From: Paraburkholderia sp. PREW-6R
GTDB taxonomy: Bacteria > Pseudomonadota > Gammaproteobacteria > Burkholderiales > Burkholderiaceae
NCBI RefSeq assembly: GCF_039621805.1
Contig: NZ_CP155074.1
Span: forward strand, 1,612,001 to 1,676,000
Length of the DNA stretch: 64,000 bases
Direction: 5' to 3'
This document shows, piece after piece, positions 1-9,599 of this stretch. Under the pieces are notes generated by a model that saw nothing but the letters and a program-made list of their open reading frames with translations, did no database searches and had not been told where the DNA came from. The translations under genes were made by a program, and so were the position numbers. Within the stretch, counting starts at the first letter, position 1, and each line of letters starts with the position of its first letter.

Positions 1-258
1 CTATCCTCTCATGACGTGGTGTCGAGCGCGCGTTATGACGGTTAACATGCGCTGCGCCGCGCCTCGGCGCGCGGCGATGCAACCGACTCGCAATCCGATT
101 TAGGAGATGCATCGTCACGGCGCGCTGTTACCATGCTGCTCTGTACCGGGATGAATCCATTTAAAAGGGTAACTTCTCTGACTTCGACCGTCGCTTTTTC
201 CCGCACAGCACCTGAGTCGCCGCAACGGAGCCAATCTTCGCTGCGCACGTCCAGTTCC
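1..258. other. Window edge and upstream region of the lipoprotein gene
   Basis: I see no convincing gene here. An open frame continues upstream of the lipoprotein from position 133, but the lipoprotein signal begins only at the ATG at 259, so the earlier part is probably leader sequence. No promoter could be assigned with confidence. Confidence 0.4.
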
Positions 259-825
259 ATGCGCGCTCACCTGACGTACAGCGTACTCAAAGGATGCGGC
301 AGCCTCGCGTTGCCTTTGATGTTGTCCGCCTGCTCATGGTCGTGGTTCGGGCTCAACCATAGTGCGCAACGTGCGGCAGCCCACCCCACAGGCTGGCTCA
401 GCGTCGCTCCCGCCAGCGAATTCGCTTACATGCCGGCGCGCAACGGCCGCGTCTCGCCAAACCGCATCGAAAATACGGCGATGACCGGCATCGTGATGAA
501 GGACGACATCAATGAGTCCGTCCGCAAAGGTGTGGTTGAACGTTTGCAGGTGGCGGGTTTCCATATCAATCAGGGCACCCGGGTACTGACCGGCATCATC
601 GAAAAATTCACCGTGGACGACGCGCGGTCGCCGGCGCTGTGGACGCTGCAAATGCGTTATGTGGTGACCGATGTGGCGACCCGGAAAGTGGTTTTCTCCA
701 CGACGAAAACCCTCAGGCAGAAGTCGCCGAAATTCACCAGTAGTGTTATTGCTATCGAGGATACGGTGAGGCTGAGTGTCGATGCGTTGATTGGGGATCC
801 GGGGTTTGTGAGGGCGGTGAATTGA
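259..825 (+). CDS. Predicted outer-membrane lipoprotein of unknown function
   Basis: The start at 259 is chosen because the first 25 or so residues then form a lipoprotein signal peptide ending in a lipobox (LMLSAC). Cleavage before that Cys would give a lipidated periplasmic protein of about 165 residues. In-frame starts upstream (133) would bury the signal and are less likely. The mature part is a mixed alpha/beta sequence with no family motif I recognise; by length and pattern it could be a YajG-like or other small envelope lipoprotein, but I do not assign it. It is the only sizeable plus-strand gene next to the end of the EPS-1 operon, which converges on it. A possible small membrane ORF follows within about 35 bp. 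Confidence 0.75.
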   Translation: MRAHLTYSVLKGCGSLALPLMLSACSWSWFGLNHSAQRAAAHPTGWLSVAPASEFAYMPARNGRVSPNRIENTAMTGIVMKDDINESVRKGVVERLQVAGFHINQGTRVLTGIIEKFTVDDARSPALWTLQMRYVVTDVATRKVVFSTTKTLRQKSPKFTSSVIAIEDTVRLSVDALIGDPGFVRAVN

Positions 826-859
826 GGGGGCGCGTGCCTGCTTTCTGATGGGGAAAGAC

Positions 860-985
860 ATGCATCGGATCAAACGCTATCTGACGACCGCGGCCGCTTT
901 CGCAGTCGGCGAGGCACTCGTATCTTTCATGTTGCTGGCCGCGCTGCTTTGCAAGCTGACCGCACGGATCGGCAAGTCAAAGTGA
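860..985 (+). CDS. Possible small single-pass membrane protein (41 aa)
   Basis: A short open frame downstream of the lipoprotein encodes a basic N-terminus (MHRIKRY), one hydrophobic segment of about 20 residues, then a basic tail ending KLTARIGKSK, as expected for a small inner-membrane protein. The ATG at 860 has GGGGA about 6 nt upstream; an in-frame ATG at 848 has a poorer context. No family is recognised. The short length makes chance occurrence a real possibility. Confidence 0.35.
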   Translation: MHRIKRYLTTAAAFAVGEALVSFMLLAALLCKLTARIGKSK

Positions 986-1003
986 TCTCACCCGGTTGAA
1001 ACG

Positions 1004-1990
1004 TCATTTCACACTTAATGCCGCTCGCGCCGAACCGAAAGCTGGCTTGGCTGCTCCAGTAGCATCTACCAATCCAAAATTGCGTTCGCGCGAATTCTTC
1101 GCTTGCTGCGAGTCCTGCCATTCGTAGATCGACATCAGCGGTGTTCCGGTTTGCGCGCGTTTTGCCAGAAACGATTTGATCTCGTCGGCTTGGCCCACCG
1201 CGTCTTTCTTCCCGCCCGACGAGACGCCCCACTCGCTAATCACCACCGGCAGTCCATATCTGGAACGCACGTCTGCGGACACGTCCTGAATCTGCCGGCT
1301 GCTCATTCCGTACGCGTGATAAGACACGGCGTCGATGCAGCCGCTCGACGATGCCTGGACGCTTTGCAACAATCTGCCGGATCGCGTATTCATTAATGGC
1401 GCGGATGAAAAGCCGAATCCGATGACCGGCGTTGATGTATGAACCGACTTCAACTTTTCGCACACCGCCTGGATAAAAACCGGAAACGTCGAATCGACGC
1501 TCCCTGTTGGCCAATAAGCAGGTAAATCGGGTTCGTTCCACAATTCGATGGCGAGCAGATTCTTTTGGTAGGTGCCCGTCAGCCTGCTGATCAAATCGAC
1601 CAATTGCGTTGCCGACTCGCGCAACTGCGCAGTTCGTGACTCGTCGTTCTGTGCCGGCTGTACAAGCGATACAGTCGATCGCACTGTTAAAAGAACGGGT
1701 AAGCCTGCGGAGTCGGCCGCGTCGAACGCCGCCGACACGCTGTTGCGATAACTGGCGAGTTGCATCGAATTCATCCACACGCCGAAACGCACGAAGCTGA
1801 AGCCGAACGCTTTGATCCGTCTCGCCATATCCGGCGTAAAGCGCTCGATCTTCACCTGAACACCTACTTTCGGGGATTGATCGATGTTGGAGATCCAGTT
1901 CTTGAACAGTTGCGCATGCGCCCCAGCCGACGCACAGCAGATGCACAGCGCCAGCAGACCGGATCTGAACACACGCTCGATGCCTACCAT
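1004..1990 (-). CDS. Secreted clan GH-A glycoside hydrolase (cellulase-like), last gene of EPS-1
   Basis: A 328-residue protein with an N-terminal signal peptide (hydrophobic residues 9-24, probable cleavage after AHA at 26) followed by one TIM-barrel glycosidase domain. The acid/base motif WNEP places Glu153 after strand 4, and ISEWG places the nucleophile Glu253 after strand 7. That 100-residue spacing fits clan GH-A families such as GH5 and GH39. It starts 21 bp after the polymerase gene stop and ends the EPS-1 operon. EPS clusters often carry such periplasmic glycosidases to trim or release polymer, as PslG does in Pseudomonas, so it probably acts on the EPS-1 product. The substrate cannot be read from sequence. 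A second, unrelated-looking glycosidase sits in EPS-2. Confidence 0.85.
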   Translation of the reverse strand: MVGIERVFRSGLLALCICCASAGAHAQLFKNWISNIDQSPKVGVQVKIERFTPDMARRIKAFGFSFVRFGVWMNSMQLASYRNSVSAAFDAADSAGLPVLLTVRSTVSLVQPAQNDESRTAQLRESATQLVDLISRLTGTYQKNLLAIELWNEPDLPAYWPTGSVDSTFPVFIQAVCEKLKSVHTSTPVIGFGFSSAPLMNTRSGRLLQSVQASSSGCIDAVSYHAYGMSSRQIQDVSADVRSRYGLPVVISEWGVSSGGKKDAVGQADEIKSFLAKRAQTGTPLMSIYEWQDSQQAKNSRERNFGLVDATGAAKPAFGSARAALSVK

Positions 1991-2011
1991 ATCTCCCCCG
2001 CGTCCGCGGTC

Positions 2012-3070
2012 TCAACTCGTTTGAAAATGTCCGGGCCTGCATCCATCGGCCAGACAGCTGACACGCCAGGCGCCTAGAAGTGCGACGCTGGACAAGTGCC
2101 TGATATAACTTCCCAGATCCGGCTCGAATAGCATGGACACCGCTATATGACCGACGACCAGGCTTGCGAGCACGTCCGCTGCTCCGGCTTGACGACAGGC
2201 CGTGCTGGAGCCTCTGCGGTCCAGCACCGAACTAAGCGCGATCCACACGAACACCTGCATCACGAACTCTTTGGGTCCGGGATAAAAGAGAACGGGGACG
2301 TTCAGTTTTAGAATCGCATACACATAGTCTGCGCAGAATGTCGTGAACGAGGTCGGTTCGTACAGGTTGTAAAAACCCGTCCGTGCACCGTAGGGTGAGC
2401 CGGCCACGAGATAGTCGACTGCCATATCGCGAGGGTGCAGCAAGATGGAATACACAATGTCCGGCAGCAGATACAAAGCAACGACAGCGGCGAGTATGGC
2501 AAAGGTCTTGAGCCGTGCCGACATTGCCCAAAAAACCCAGACAGCCGCCGCGATGGCGAGAATCAACGCGAAGTAGATGCGCACTGTGAGCGCATAGCCG
2601 AGATAGAGAACGGCCGCTGCCGCCATTACCCAAAAAAGGCCGCCTTTTCTGGCGACCGTCACCAGAATGATGGACATGAGCACGACCAGTGTGTCCTTGC
2701 TTGCAACGAACAGATTGAAAAACACACAGGGCGCCAGCAATATGACATTCGCTGCGAGACCGCCGGCGCGCCTCGAATACCCGATCATCAATCCGATGAA
2801 CAGGACACCAATACCGATCACCAGAAGATTGGTTCCGACACTGCCGAGTGACGCATAAAACTTTGCTACTGCATCGAACGATGTGTCCTGATACGTGCTC
2901 GACCCACCAATCTGGGACTGGATCTTGTCGGCGTCACGAGACACGAAATCAGGAAGGAATGTCCCCGCTTTCCAATACACCGCGACATACAGCAGTATCG
3001 CGACGCCGGCCGTCAGTCGGACGACGCCCGCGCTAAGCCGCGGCCCCGCATTGATCAGCTTGAAGATCAT
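2012..3070 (-). CDS. wzy: Probable Wzy-type polysaccharide polymerase (multi-pass membrane protein)
   Basis: The protein is almost entirely hydrophobic, with about ten predicted membrane segments and short loops. This matches EpsG/Wzy-type polymerases, which have low sequence conservation. The start at 3070 is chosen because its ATG overlaps the stop of the upstream flippase gene (ATGA), as at several junctions in this operon. A longer open frame reaches 3220 but would overlap the flippase by about 150 bp. Its place directly after Wzx and the lack of another polymerase in the operon support the call. It would join lipid-linked repeat units on the periplasmic face of the inner membrane. The family assignment rests on topology and context rather than on a motif. 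Confidence 0.7.
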   Translation of the reverse strand: MIFKLINAGPRLSAGVVRLTAGVAILLYVAVYWKAGTFLPDFVSRDADKIQSQIGGSSTYQDTSFDAVAKFYASLGSVGTNLLVIGIGVLFIGLMIGYSRRAGGLAANVILLAPCVFFNLFVASKDTLVVLMSIILVTVARKGGLFWVMAAAAVLYLGYALTVRIYFALILAIAAAVWVFWAMSARLKTFAILAAVVALYLLPDIVYSILLHPRDMAVDYLVAGSPYGARTGFYNLYEPTSFTTFCADYVYAILKLNVPVLFYPGPKEFVMQVFVWIALSSVLDRRGSSTACRQAGAADVLASLVVGHIAVSMLFEPDLGSYIRHLSSVALLGAWRVSCLADGCRPGHFQTS

Positions 3071-4353
3071 GGGCAGGCGCCTCGCGCTCGCTGGCGACGC
3101 TCGTCCTGTCTTTCCCGGCAGCGCGTCACGACAAACAGCACGGACGCCACAATCGCCGCACTGACCATCAAATGGGCGAACGCGGCGCCCACTGCACCCA
3201 GGCGCGCGACCGACAGCCATTCCAGCGGCATGCTGAAGATCGCGACTGCGGAGATGACGACGAATACTTGCTTGCCCAGGCGCAGCGCAATGGCAGCGCT
3301 CCAGTAAATATCGGCAATCGACCTGAGCACGAACGAGATGAGCAGCGTGGAAAGCATCAACCGTGTGGCCCCGTCAACCGGCTCATGCGCCATACGAAAG
3401 ATGGGCTGGATGAGCGCCAGTATCGCTGCTGCCGCTAGCACGGTAATGCAGATGCTGGTGCGTGCAGAACTTCGTAGCACCGCCCGAAAATCGGCAGTTG
3501 CAACGCCCAGGGAGCGAACGAGACGGGGCCCTGTCGTCACGACAACGGTCGCATAGGCGATCGTCTGGATCGAATTCGCCACGGACCATGCGAATACATA
3601 ACGACCGAGTTGATCGGCCGTGATGATTCCGCTCGCAATGAACCGCTCTCCGTATTGCAAGCAGGAAAGTACAGTGGTCGCGACGAAGAAGGGCAAACCG
3701 TCGAGCCATACTGTACGAACGCTCGTTACGCTGCCCGCCGCTTTCGCGCGGGCAAATCGCTTCCCCTCATACTCGTGGTTCCAGAGACACCCACACGCTC
3801 CCAATGCCGCGACCACATTGGTCACCCACCATAAAGTCAGTATCGACTCGATGGACCGCACCGCGCCGCTGAGCAGCGCGATGATTGCGACACCAGCCCA
3901 CGCACCTGTCCGGATGAAGAGAAGAAACGAACCCAGGCGCGGCCGGTGCAGGGAGAATACATAAGAGGTCGTCTCGAGGCCGAGGTGTTCAGAAAACGCC
4001 ACGAGCATGATGCCTACCAGGACGCCCCGTGACATTCCCGCAAACACCGGCAGGTCGACGCCAACCCGTATGAGCCAGACAACCGCCGCAATGACAAAAT
4101 AAACAACGCAATAGAGTGACAGCAATCGGCGCGCTTCGTGGATCGCAATCGACGCGTTCTCACCACTCAGTCGTCGATTGATTTCGGTACTAAACCCAAG
4201 GCCCAGCAATTTGGACGACACGACAGACACCGCGACCGCCAGACCATAGTCAGCCACGGCAGCAAACCCGAGCGTGCGCGCGATGACGATCGTCAGCGCG
4301 AACTTTAACGCCAGCGATGCGATCCGAAAGACGAGGCGAAAGAGCAGATGCAT
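3067..4353 (-). CDS. wzx: Wzx-type repeat-unit flippase (MOP superfamily)
   Basis: A 428-residue protein with about twelve hydrophobic segments spread evenly along its length, typical of the polysaccharide transporter branch of the MATE/MOP superfamily. The N-terminus (ALKFALTIVIARTLG) resembles the first helix of Wzx proteins, where the IARxLG motif is common. It would flip undecaprenyl-linked repeat units to the periplasm before polymerisation by the overlapping downstream gene. It starts 12 bp after the pyruvyltransferase stop. The C-terminal tail is Arg-rich and cytoplasmic. EPS-2 encodes its own, clearly different flippase, which suggests that the two repeat units are not interchangeable. 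Confidence 0.85.
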   Translation of the reverse strand: MHLLFRLVFRIASLALKFALTIVIARTLGFAAVADYGLAVAVSVVSSKLLGLGFSTEINRRLSGENASIAIHEARRLLSLYCVVYFVIAAVVWLIRVGVDLPVFAGMSRGVLVGIMLVAFSEHLGLETTSYVFSLHRPRLGSFLLFIRTGAWAGVAIIALLSGAVRSIESILTLWWVTNVVAALGACGCLWNHEYEGKRFARAKAAGSVTSVRTVWLDGLPFFVATTVLSCLQYGERFIASGIITADQLGRYVFAWSVANSIQTIAYATVVVTTGPRLVRSLGVATADFRAVLRSSARTSICITVLAAAAILALIQPIFRMAHEPVDGATRLMLSTLLISFVLRSIADIYWSAAIALRLGKQVFVVISAVAIFSMPLEWLSVARLGAVGAAFAHLMVSAAIVASVLFVVTRCRERQDERRQRARGACP

Positions 4354-4365
4354 AGCGTGCTCGCG

Positions 4366-5523
4366 TCAGCCGCAGTGTGCTGCGCGAAGCGCGTCGACGA
4401 CCCGCTCTCTTCCGCGGCGGATTCGCTCGACCCCGGTCGATGCGTTTTTCCAGAAGTCGGGCACCGCGCCGTCCGCGAGAATGGTCGCCGCTACCTTGTC
4501 CGGGTCGAAGTCGGCCGCATTCGCAACCCAGCCATTCAAACCCAGATCGGCATAGGCGCCGAATCCCTTTCGCTCGTAGCTAAGGTGATAGGACGGCACG
4601 CCGCTTAGCACCGATTCGAGCGCACCATGAAGACGTACCGACACGACGACGTCAGGCCGGTCCGTATTCAGAAGCTGTTTCAGCGGCAAGAGGTCGCCCG
4701 TAATGCCCATGCTTCGGTAGTACGCAAGGTCGTCGTTGCCGCGCCCGGTACTTTGCACTGAAAAGCTGATCCGGCAGGCAGGCCGCAAACGCTCGATCAG
4801 TGCCTGCGTCGACGCCTCGTACCGCTTGCGCTGCTGCACGCCCCAGCTCGGCGCGCGACGCAATACGAAAGCGACATGATTGACAGCGGACGGCGCTGTG
4901 TTCGCGAGTGCCATGATCTGCGTGCTGCGCCGCTCGAAGTCCAGCACGGCAAGATCGGGAGCACGCTGGGTGTTGGTGTTGCCTTCGAGGAAAGACATCG
5001 AGCGGTCGTCGCGAACGAACACCGAAGAAAACGTTCCGAGCATGGCTTTCAGGTGCGAATGCAGCGGTTCGGCCGGCATCGAAGGTCCAATGCTTTGCGG
5101 CAGATAGACCGTGGGCTTGCCCGACAGGCACGCGGCGCGCATCTGCAACAGATGGCCCGCCTCCAGTTTGAGCGCTTCCAGGTAATTGCGCGCACGCAGA
5201 TAACCGCCTCCCACGCCGGCGATCAGATCGGCTGATTTTAAAAGGCGCAACAGTTCGCTCAACCGGCTATTGCTGGCCACCGGCAGCAGCAGACTCGCTG
5301 CCGCCGCAATCCGAGCCACACCGTTTTCGGCAAGAACCGGCGCAGGGTGCAGGTCGCTGTGCTGGGAAAAAGAAGCGGGATCGGCCGCGACGATCGACAC
5401 GCGCGTGTTCTCGCCGAGCGCCTGTTTCAAAAGGCCTATCGACAGGTCGACGAGCAGGCCATCGCCGGAATTTCTGGAACTGTATGCGTGCAGTAGCACT
5501 ACATGCTTGCTGGGCAGTATCAT
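4366..5523 (-). CDS. Polysaccharide pyruvyl transferase family protein
   Basis: A 385-residue soluble protein with the layout of the CsaB/WcaK/ExoV family. The N-terminal SSRNSGDGLL loop (residues 15-24), the PQSIGP motif, the FVRDD motif and the C-terminal SVRLHGAL motif are all present. Such enzymes transfer a pyruvate ketal from phosphoenolpyruvate to a sugar, adding negative charge to the polymer. Its ATG overlaps the GT4 stop (ATGA). With only one ordinary glycosyltransferase in the operon, this is the main visible source of decoration on EPS-1. The acceptor sugar cannot be inferred. Some members of this family have other transferase roles, so the donor is known from the family only. Confidence 0.82.
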   Translation of the reverse strand: MILPSKHVVLLHAYSSRNSGDGLLVDLSIGLLKQALGENTRVSIVAADPASFSQHSDLHPAPVLAENGVARIAAAASLLLPVASNSRLSELLRLLKSADLIAGVGGGYLRARNYLEALKLEAGHLLQMRAACLSGKPTVYLPQSIGPSMPAEPLHSHLKAMLGTFSSVFVRDDRSMSFLEGNTNTQRAPDLAVLDFERRSTQIMALANTAPSAVNHVAFVLRRAPSWGVQQRKRYEASTQALIERLRPACRISFSVQSTGRGNDDLAYYRSMGITGDLLPLKQLLNTDRPDVVVSVRLHGALESVLSGVPSYHLSYERKGFGAYADLGLNGWVANAADFDPDKVAATILADGAVPDFWKNASTGVERIRRGRERVVDALRAAHCG

Positions 5524-6779
5524 TTGCGCTCCCTGATCAAACGCTTGTAGAGATCCACGGTCTGATTGACCATGGAAGAAGTGGAGAAGCGTTCCACTGC
5601 CCGCTCGCAGTTAAGGCTCATTGACTCGCGCATTGACGGGTCTTGCGCAAGCGCACCGATTGCATCCGAAAACGCGGCAACATCATCTGTATTCGGCACA
5701 ACGAATCCCATTCTTTCTGCGCCGATAAGTTCGGCCGCGCCGGACACACGTGTCGAGACAATTGGCACGCGTGCGGCCATCGCCTCGAGAACGACATAGG
5801 GGAAACCTTCGTAGCGGCTTGGAAGCGCGAAAATATCGAATGCCGAAAAGTAGCGGCGCGCTGCCGGGACTGCACCGAGCAAACGAATGTTCGACGGCAC
5901 GCCTTGCGCACAGATACCCGACGCGCCCATGAAATCGCCCGGGCCTATCACCGCAAAGATCACGTCATCCATTCCACGGTCGAGAAGGCTTCGTGCCGCG
6001 CTCGCCAGCCGGTCGACACCCTTCTGGAATTCGAGCCGCCCGACAAAGCCGACAACAACTGCGTTGCTCGGCAAGCCAAGCGCAGCTCTTGCAGCGGCGG
6101 CCGGCATCAACGATGGCGCAGGAACCCCGTTGAAAATGGTCGCTATCCGATCCGCTGGAATGCGAAGCACTTGATGCAAGTGTTCCGCTTCGTCAACCGA
6201 GACGGCGATGATTCGATCGCTACGGAAACGTCCCAGCAACCGCTCGATCAGTCCATAAAACCGACGTTGCGCGCGCGGCAGATAAGGGTTGAGCGTGTAG
6301 ACCGCATGCGGCGTATAAACCTGTTTCCATGGGCCCAAACACAGACGCGCGAGCGCACCGGCCTTCGAGCTGTGACTATGCACAATGTCCGGCATGATCT
6401 CGCGCAGACATCTGAAAAGATGGGCGAAAGCAAGCGTGTCCGACGCGCCGACAGAACGCTGTACCGGTAGACGATGCACCGAATCGCATTGCGCGAGGAC
6501 TGACTCATCAATGATCGTCCCGTCGAAACGGTCGCCGCTCGGAACAACCAGATGAATCTCGATGCCGCCGCGCGCGCGTAATCCACGAATCAGATCCGCG
6601 ATATGGACCGCAACGCCGCCGCCTGCTGCTTCGACGACAAGTGCAACGCGCAGGCGCCGCGCCTTTTGGTTTCTGTTTGTATCGGCGTTCGTGCTGCGCT
6701 CGGGAACAACAGGAAGTGTTCGAGTAGGGACAGGCCGCGATATTTCATCGCGAGGTGTGACAGTATTCGAGCGCATCAT
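5520..6779 (-). CDS. GT4-family glycosyltransferase, the only ordinary GT of EPS-1
   Basis: A two-domain GT-B enzyme of 419 residues. The N-terminal Rossmann domain begins around residue 44 (VALVVEAAGGGV) and contains HSHSSKAG at 134-141. The C-terminal domain carries GRLEFQKG (247-254) and the retaining GT4 EX7E pair at Glu324 and Glu332 within YEGFPYVVLEAM. The first 40 residues are polar and probably disordered. It overlaps Wzc upstream and the pyruvyltransferase downstream by ATGA. The family uses nucleotide-sugar donors at the cytoplasmic membrane face; donor and linkage are unknown. It would extend the lipid-linked sugar laid down by the initiating transferase. Confidence 0.88.
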   Translation of the reverse strand: MMRSNTVTPRDEISRPVPTRTLPVVPERSTNADTNRNQKARRLRVALVVEAAGGGVAVHIADLIRGLRARGGIEIHLVVPSGDRFDGTIIDESVLAQCDSVHRLPVQRSVGASDTLAFAHLFRCLREIMPDIVHSHSSKAGALARLCLGPWKQVYTPHAVYTLNPYLPRAQRRFYGLIERLLGRFRSDRIIAVSVDEAEHLHQVLRIPADRIATIFNGVPAPSLMPAAAARAALGLPSNAVVVGFVGRLEFQKGVDRLASAARSLLDRGMDDVIFAVIGPGDFMGASGICAQGVPSNIRLLGAVPAARRYFSAFDIFALPSRYEGFPYVVLEAMAARVPIVSTRVSGAAELIGAERMGFVVPNTDDVAAFSDAIGALAQDPSMRESMSLNCERAVERFSTSSMVNQTVDLYKRLIRERK

Positions 6780-9061
6780 AACCGCCGGCCAATGCGACTG
6801 ATCAACCTGCGCCAGCGGGATAGCGGTGCAATCCGCGAATCGTCGTAGCTGTATTGCACGTACCGGTAGCCGCCGTTTTTACGGCTGTAAGCCCGCCTTC
6901 CAGACTTCGGATCGACGCCGTTCAGAATGACGCCAGTTACGGCAATGCCGTTATGCGCAAACCGTTTGACAGATTCCGACAGCTCCGAGACCCGCGTGCG
7001 GCCAGCGCGTGCAACCAGCAGCACGGTTGCGCAGTAGTGAGCGAGCACCACTGCGTCGGTTGCCACCAGAACTGGCGGTGAATCGACGAGCACAACGTCG
7101 TAGTCGCGCGCGCACGCTTCGAAAATGCCTTGCACGCGTTCATGGAGGAGGACTTCCGCCGCACTGAAGGGCAGATCACCTGTAGTCACCACATCGAGGT
7201 TCTGAATCACATTGCGGTGAATCACCTCGTTAAGACGAAGCTTGCCGGCGATCACGTCCGTCAGACCGGATTCCCGCTCACGGCGAAAGTTCTGATGCAG
7301 GTAGCCTCGGCGAAGGTCACAATCGATAATCAACACGCGCTTGCCGCTGCTCGCCAGCAGCGCGCCAAAATTCGCCGACACAAATGATTTGCCGACACCG
7401 GGCGTAGGTCCCGAGACCAGGATTACCTTGTTCGCGGCATTCGCCATGGCGAACTGCAGTGCTGTACGCAAGCTCCTGAGACTTTCAACGGCGGGATCAT
7501 GCGGATGACGCTCGACCAGCAAGCGCACGTCTGACGCGTCGCTGTCGTCCGCGTTGACCTGCTGCTGGTGACGCGATAGGGGGATAGTCGCGTACACATT
7601 AAGGCCGGTATGGCTCTCGACCTCCTCCGCCTCGGCCACTCCCGCAAACAGGAAGCTGTGGACGAACGCAAAGCCTGTTCCGAGCAACAGCCCAAGCAAG
7701 GCGCCCGCCGCGATCGTCAACGGACGGTTCGGAAAGGCAACCTGTTCAGGAACGACCGGCGTATCGACCAGCCGAACCGTTCCGGTTTTGCCCGCCTCCA
7801 CCAGCTTCAATTGCTGGACGTTGTTCAGGAGCGCCGTGTAAAGCTCGGTGTCCACCTTCACGTCGAGCATCAGACGAACGGCATCCTGTTGCACGTCAGG
7901 CAAGCGCCGGATCTGTTGATCGAAAGCGCTCTGCTGGCTGCGAAGCGTCGCGATCTGCGAGCCCAGCGCGATCACGTCGGGGTGGGAGTCCGTGAAACGT
8001 GCCGCTAATTCGTCGCGCTTCTGCTGCAGTTCAAGCATTCGGGTTTTGGCATCCGCCGTCTGCTGAAGGGCGATCTTCGCCTCCTCCGTCAGATCGACAG
8101 AACCCTGACGGTTGCGCATCTGCGTATAACGCGCCTCGGCGTTCTCGAGCTGCTCCTTGAGCAGTGGTGTTTGCGTGTCAAGAAACGCAAGGGACTGCGC
8201 CGCGTCGGCGGCCTTGCGGTCGATGTTCTGCTTCACGTAGTAACGACCGACCGCAGCCAGCTGGTCACGAACCGTGATCGGATCGGTTCCCTTGAGACTG
8301 GCGATCAGAATGCCCGACGACTTGATCTTCTCCTGAATGTCCAGGCCATTCTGCATGTCGACGATCGTATCGAGACGCGATCTGCGGGTCAGCTTGAACT
8401 TCGCACCAGGCTCGGCGTTGAACGACTTCACACATAGCGTCAGCGGACCGTATTCGGTCTTGATTTCTTCTACCTGACCTACCCGGCCAATGAAGGCGTC
8501 CGTCAGGTCCCAGCCCGACAGACGATAGCGGCCACCCTCCAGCACGGTCAGCGCGAAATGATCCCCTTCTACACGCTTCGGGACATCGAACAGCGGAATG
8601 TCAGCACTTTCGGGACCCCAAACCCAGCCTCCGATACCGAGAACGCCGGGCCGCCCGATCGAGTCATTAAATCGCGAGATAAGGTCGCCAATCACCGGAA
8701 AGCGACTTGGCCGCACGACGATATAGCTGTGCAGTTGATCGACGACGCTGGTCACGACAAGCCGCGACGCCATGATCTGCTGCTCGGCGGAGGTCGGAGA
8801 GTTGTAGCTGAAAAGCGACGACACATCGCCCAGCAAACTCTGCGCAGCGGCCATACCCGTGCCGTCTTCCACCTGGACCGAGATATCCGCCTCGTAGCGC
8901 GGCGGAAAGAGAAAGGCGAAGGCAGTCGCGAGAACAAGGCAAGTGACGCAGATTTTGAGGATGATCCAGCGATAGTCGACGAGCACGTCGAGTACCGCAA
9001 TCAGATCGATCTCCTCATCATGTTTCAACGCCCCTTTCTCAGGCGGTTGTGACGATTTCAT
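6776..9061 (-). CDS. wzc: Wzc/BceF-like tyrosine autokinase and chain-length regulator
   Basis: A BY-kinase of 761 residues counted from the ATG at 9061; an in-frame TTG at 9076 would add five. Residues 1-55 hold the first membrane helix with a proline-rich end (FLFPPRYEADI), then a long periplasmic Wzz/GNVR domain with coiled coil at roughly 290-400, and a second helix near 448-472. The cytoplasmic kinase has Walker A GPTPGVGKS (551-559), Walker A' VLIIDCDLRRG (576-586) and Walker B VVLVDSPP (656-663). The C-terminal tail carries five Tyr (725, 732, 734, 737, 739), the expected autophosphorylation cluster. It is paired with the Wzb phosphatase immediately upstream. Phosphorylation cycling controls polymer length and export. 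Confidence 0.93.
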   Translation of the reverse strand: MKSSQPPEKGALKHDEEIDLIAVLDVLVDYRWIILKICVTCLVLATAFAFLFPPRYEADISVQVEDGTGMAAAQSLLGDVSSLFSYNSPTSAEQQIMASRLVVTSVVDQLHSYIVVRPSRFPVIGDLISRFNDSIGRPGVLGIGGWVWGPESADIPLFDVPKRVEGDHFALTVLEGGRYRLSGWDLTDAFIGRVGQVEEIKTEYGPLTLCVKSFNAEPGAKFKLTRRSRLDTIVDMQNGLDIQEKIKSSGILIASLKGTDPITVRDQLAAVGRYYVKQNIDRKAADAAQSLAFLDTQTPLLKEQLENAEARYTQMRNRQGSVDLTEEAKIALQQTADAKTRMLELQQKRDELAARFTDSHPDVIALGSQIATLRSQQSAFDQQIRRLPDVQQDAVRLMLDVKVDTELYTALLNNVQQLKLVEAGKTGTVRLVDTPVVPEQVAFPNRPLTIAAGALLGLLLGTGFAFVHSFLFAGVAEAEEVESHTGLNVYATIPLSRHQQQVNADDSDASDVRLLVERHPHDPAVESLRSLRTALQFAMANAANKVILVSGPTPGVGKSFVSANFGALLASSGKRVLIIDCDLRRGYLHQNFRRERESGLTDVIAGKLRLNEVIHRNVIQNLDVVTTGDLPFSAAEVLLHERVQGIFEACARDYDVVLVDSPPVLVATDAVVLAHYCATVLLVARAGRTRVSELSESVKRFAHNGIAVTGVILNGVDPKSGRRAYSRKNGGYRYVQYSYDDSRIAPLSRWRRLISRIGRRL

Positions 9062-9137
9062 TGGAAAGATGGGCAAGTATTTGAGAGGGCTGTAATAAAG
9101 GCAGCGTGCGTGAATCCGTCGCAGTCCTTACGGATAT

Positions 9138-9599
9138 TCATGTCAAGCGGTTGATGCGTTCCGACCATCCCCTTACTCCAGCGTCGATAAGCTCCAGGCT
9201 TCGTTCGAAGGCGGCGCGATCTTTGCGGTACGGGTCCGGTATATCGAATCCCGCACCAATCTTCATCGGTGTGCCGGACCCATGGCCAAGTCGGAATACA
9301 CGCCCGCGCGACAGTGGATAGCCGCGCTCGACATGCTGCTTCTGCCGCTGATCCATCGTCAGCACAAGGTCCGCCGACGCCACCATCCACCCCACGAGTT
9401 GACGGGCGCGATGCGGCCGGATGTCTAGACCGCGCTCACTCATCAGGCTGACAGCCATCGGATCAGCCTCGTATCCGATCAGCGCTGTCAGGCCCGCCGA
9501 GGCCACCGCAGCCGTTTCCAGCGTTTGCTCGAGAAGCGCTGCCGCCATCGGACTGCGGCAGATGTTCCCGGCGCAGACCACCAGAACGCGACAGATCAT
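9138..9599 (-). CDS. wzb: Low-molecular-weight protein tyrosine phosphatase (Wzb/BceD-like)
   Basis: A 153-residue LMW-PTP. The catalytic P-loop CAGNICRS puts the nucleophile Cys9 and the phosphate-binding Arg15 in the CX5R arrangement right at the N-terminus. The general-acid loop is present as DPY at Asp122. Length and layout match Wzb/Etp enzymes. The ATG overlaps the wza stop (ATGA). It should dephosphorylate the Tyr tail of the downstream Wzc. It is the only such phosphatase in the window, so it may also serve the second Wzc in EPS-2. Confidence 0.93.
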   Translation of the reverse strand: MICRVLVVCAGNICRSPMAAALLEQTLETAAVASAGLTALIGYEADPMAVSLMSERGLDIRPHRARQLVGWMVASADLVLTMDQRQKQHVERGYPLSRGRVFRLGHGSGTPMKIGAGFDIPDPYRKDRAAFERSLELIDAGVRGWSERINRLT

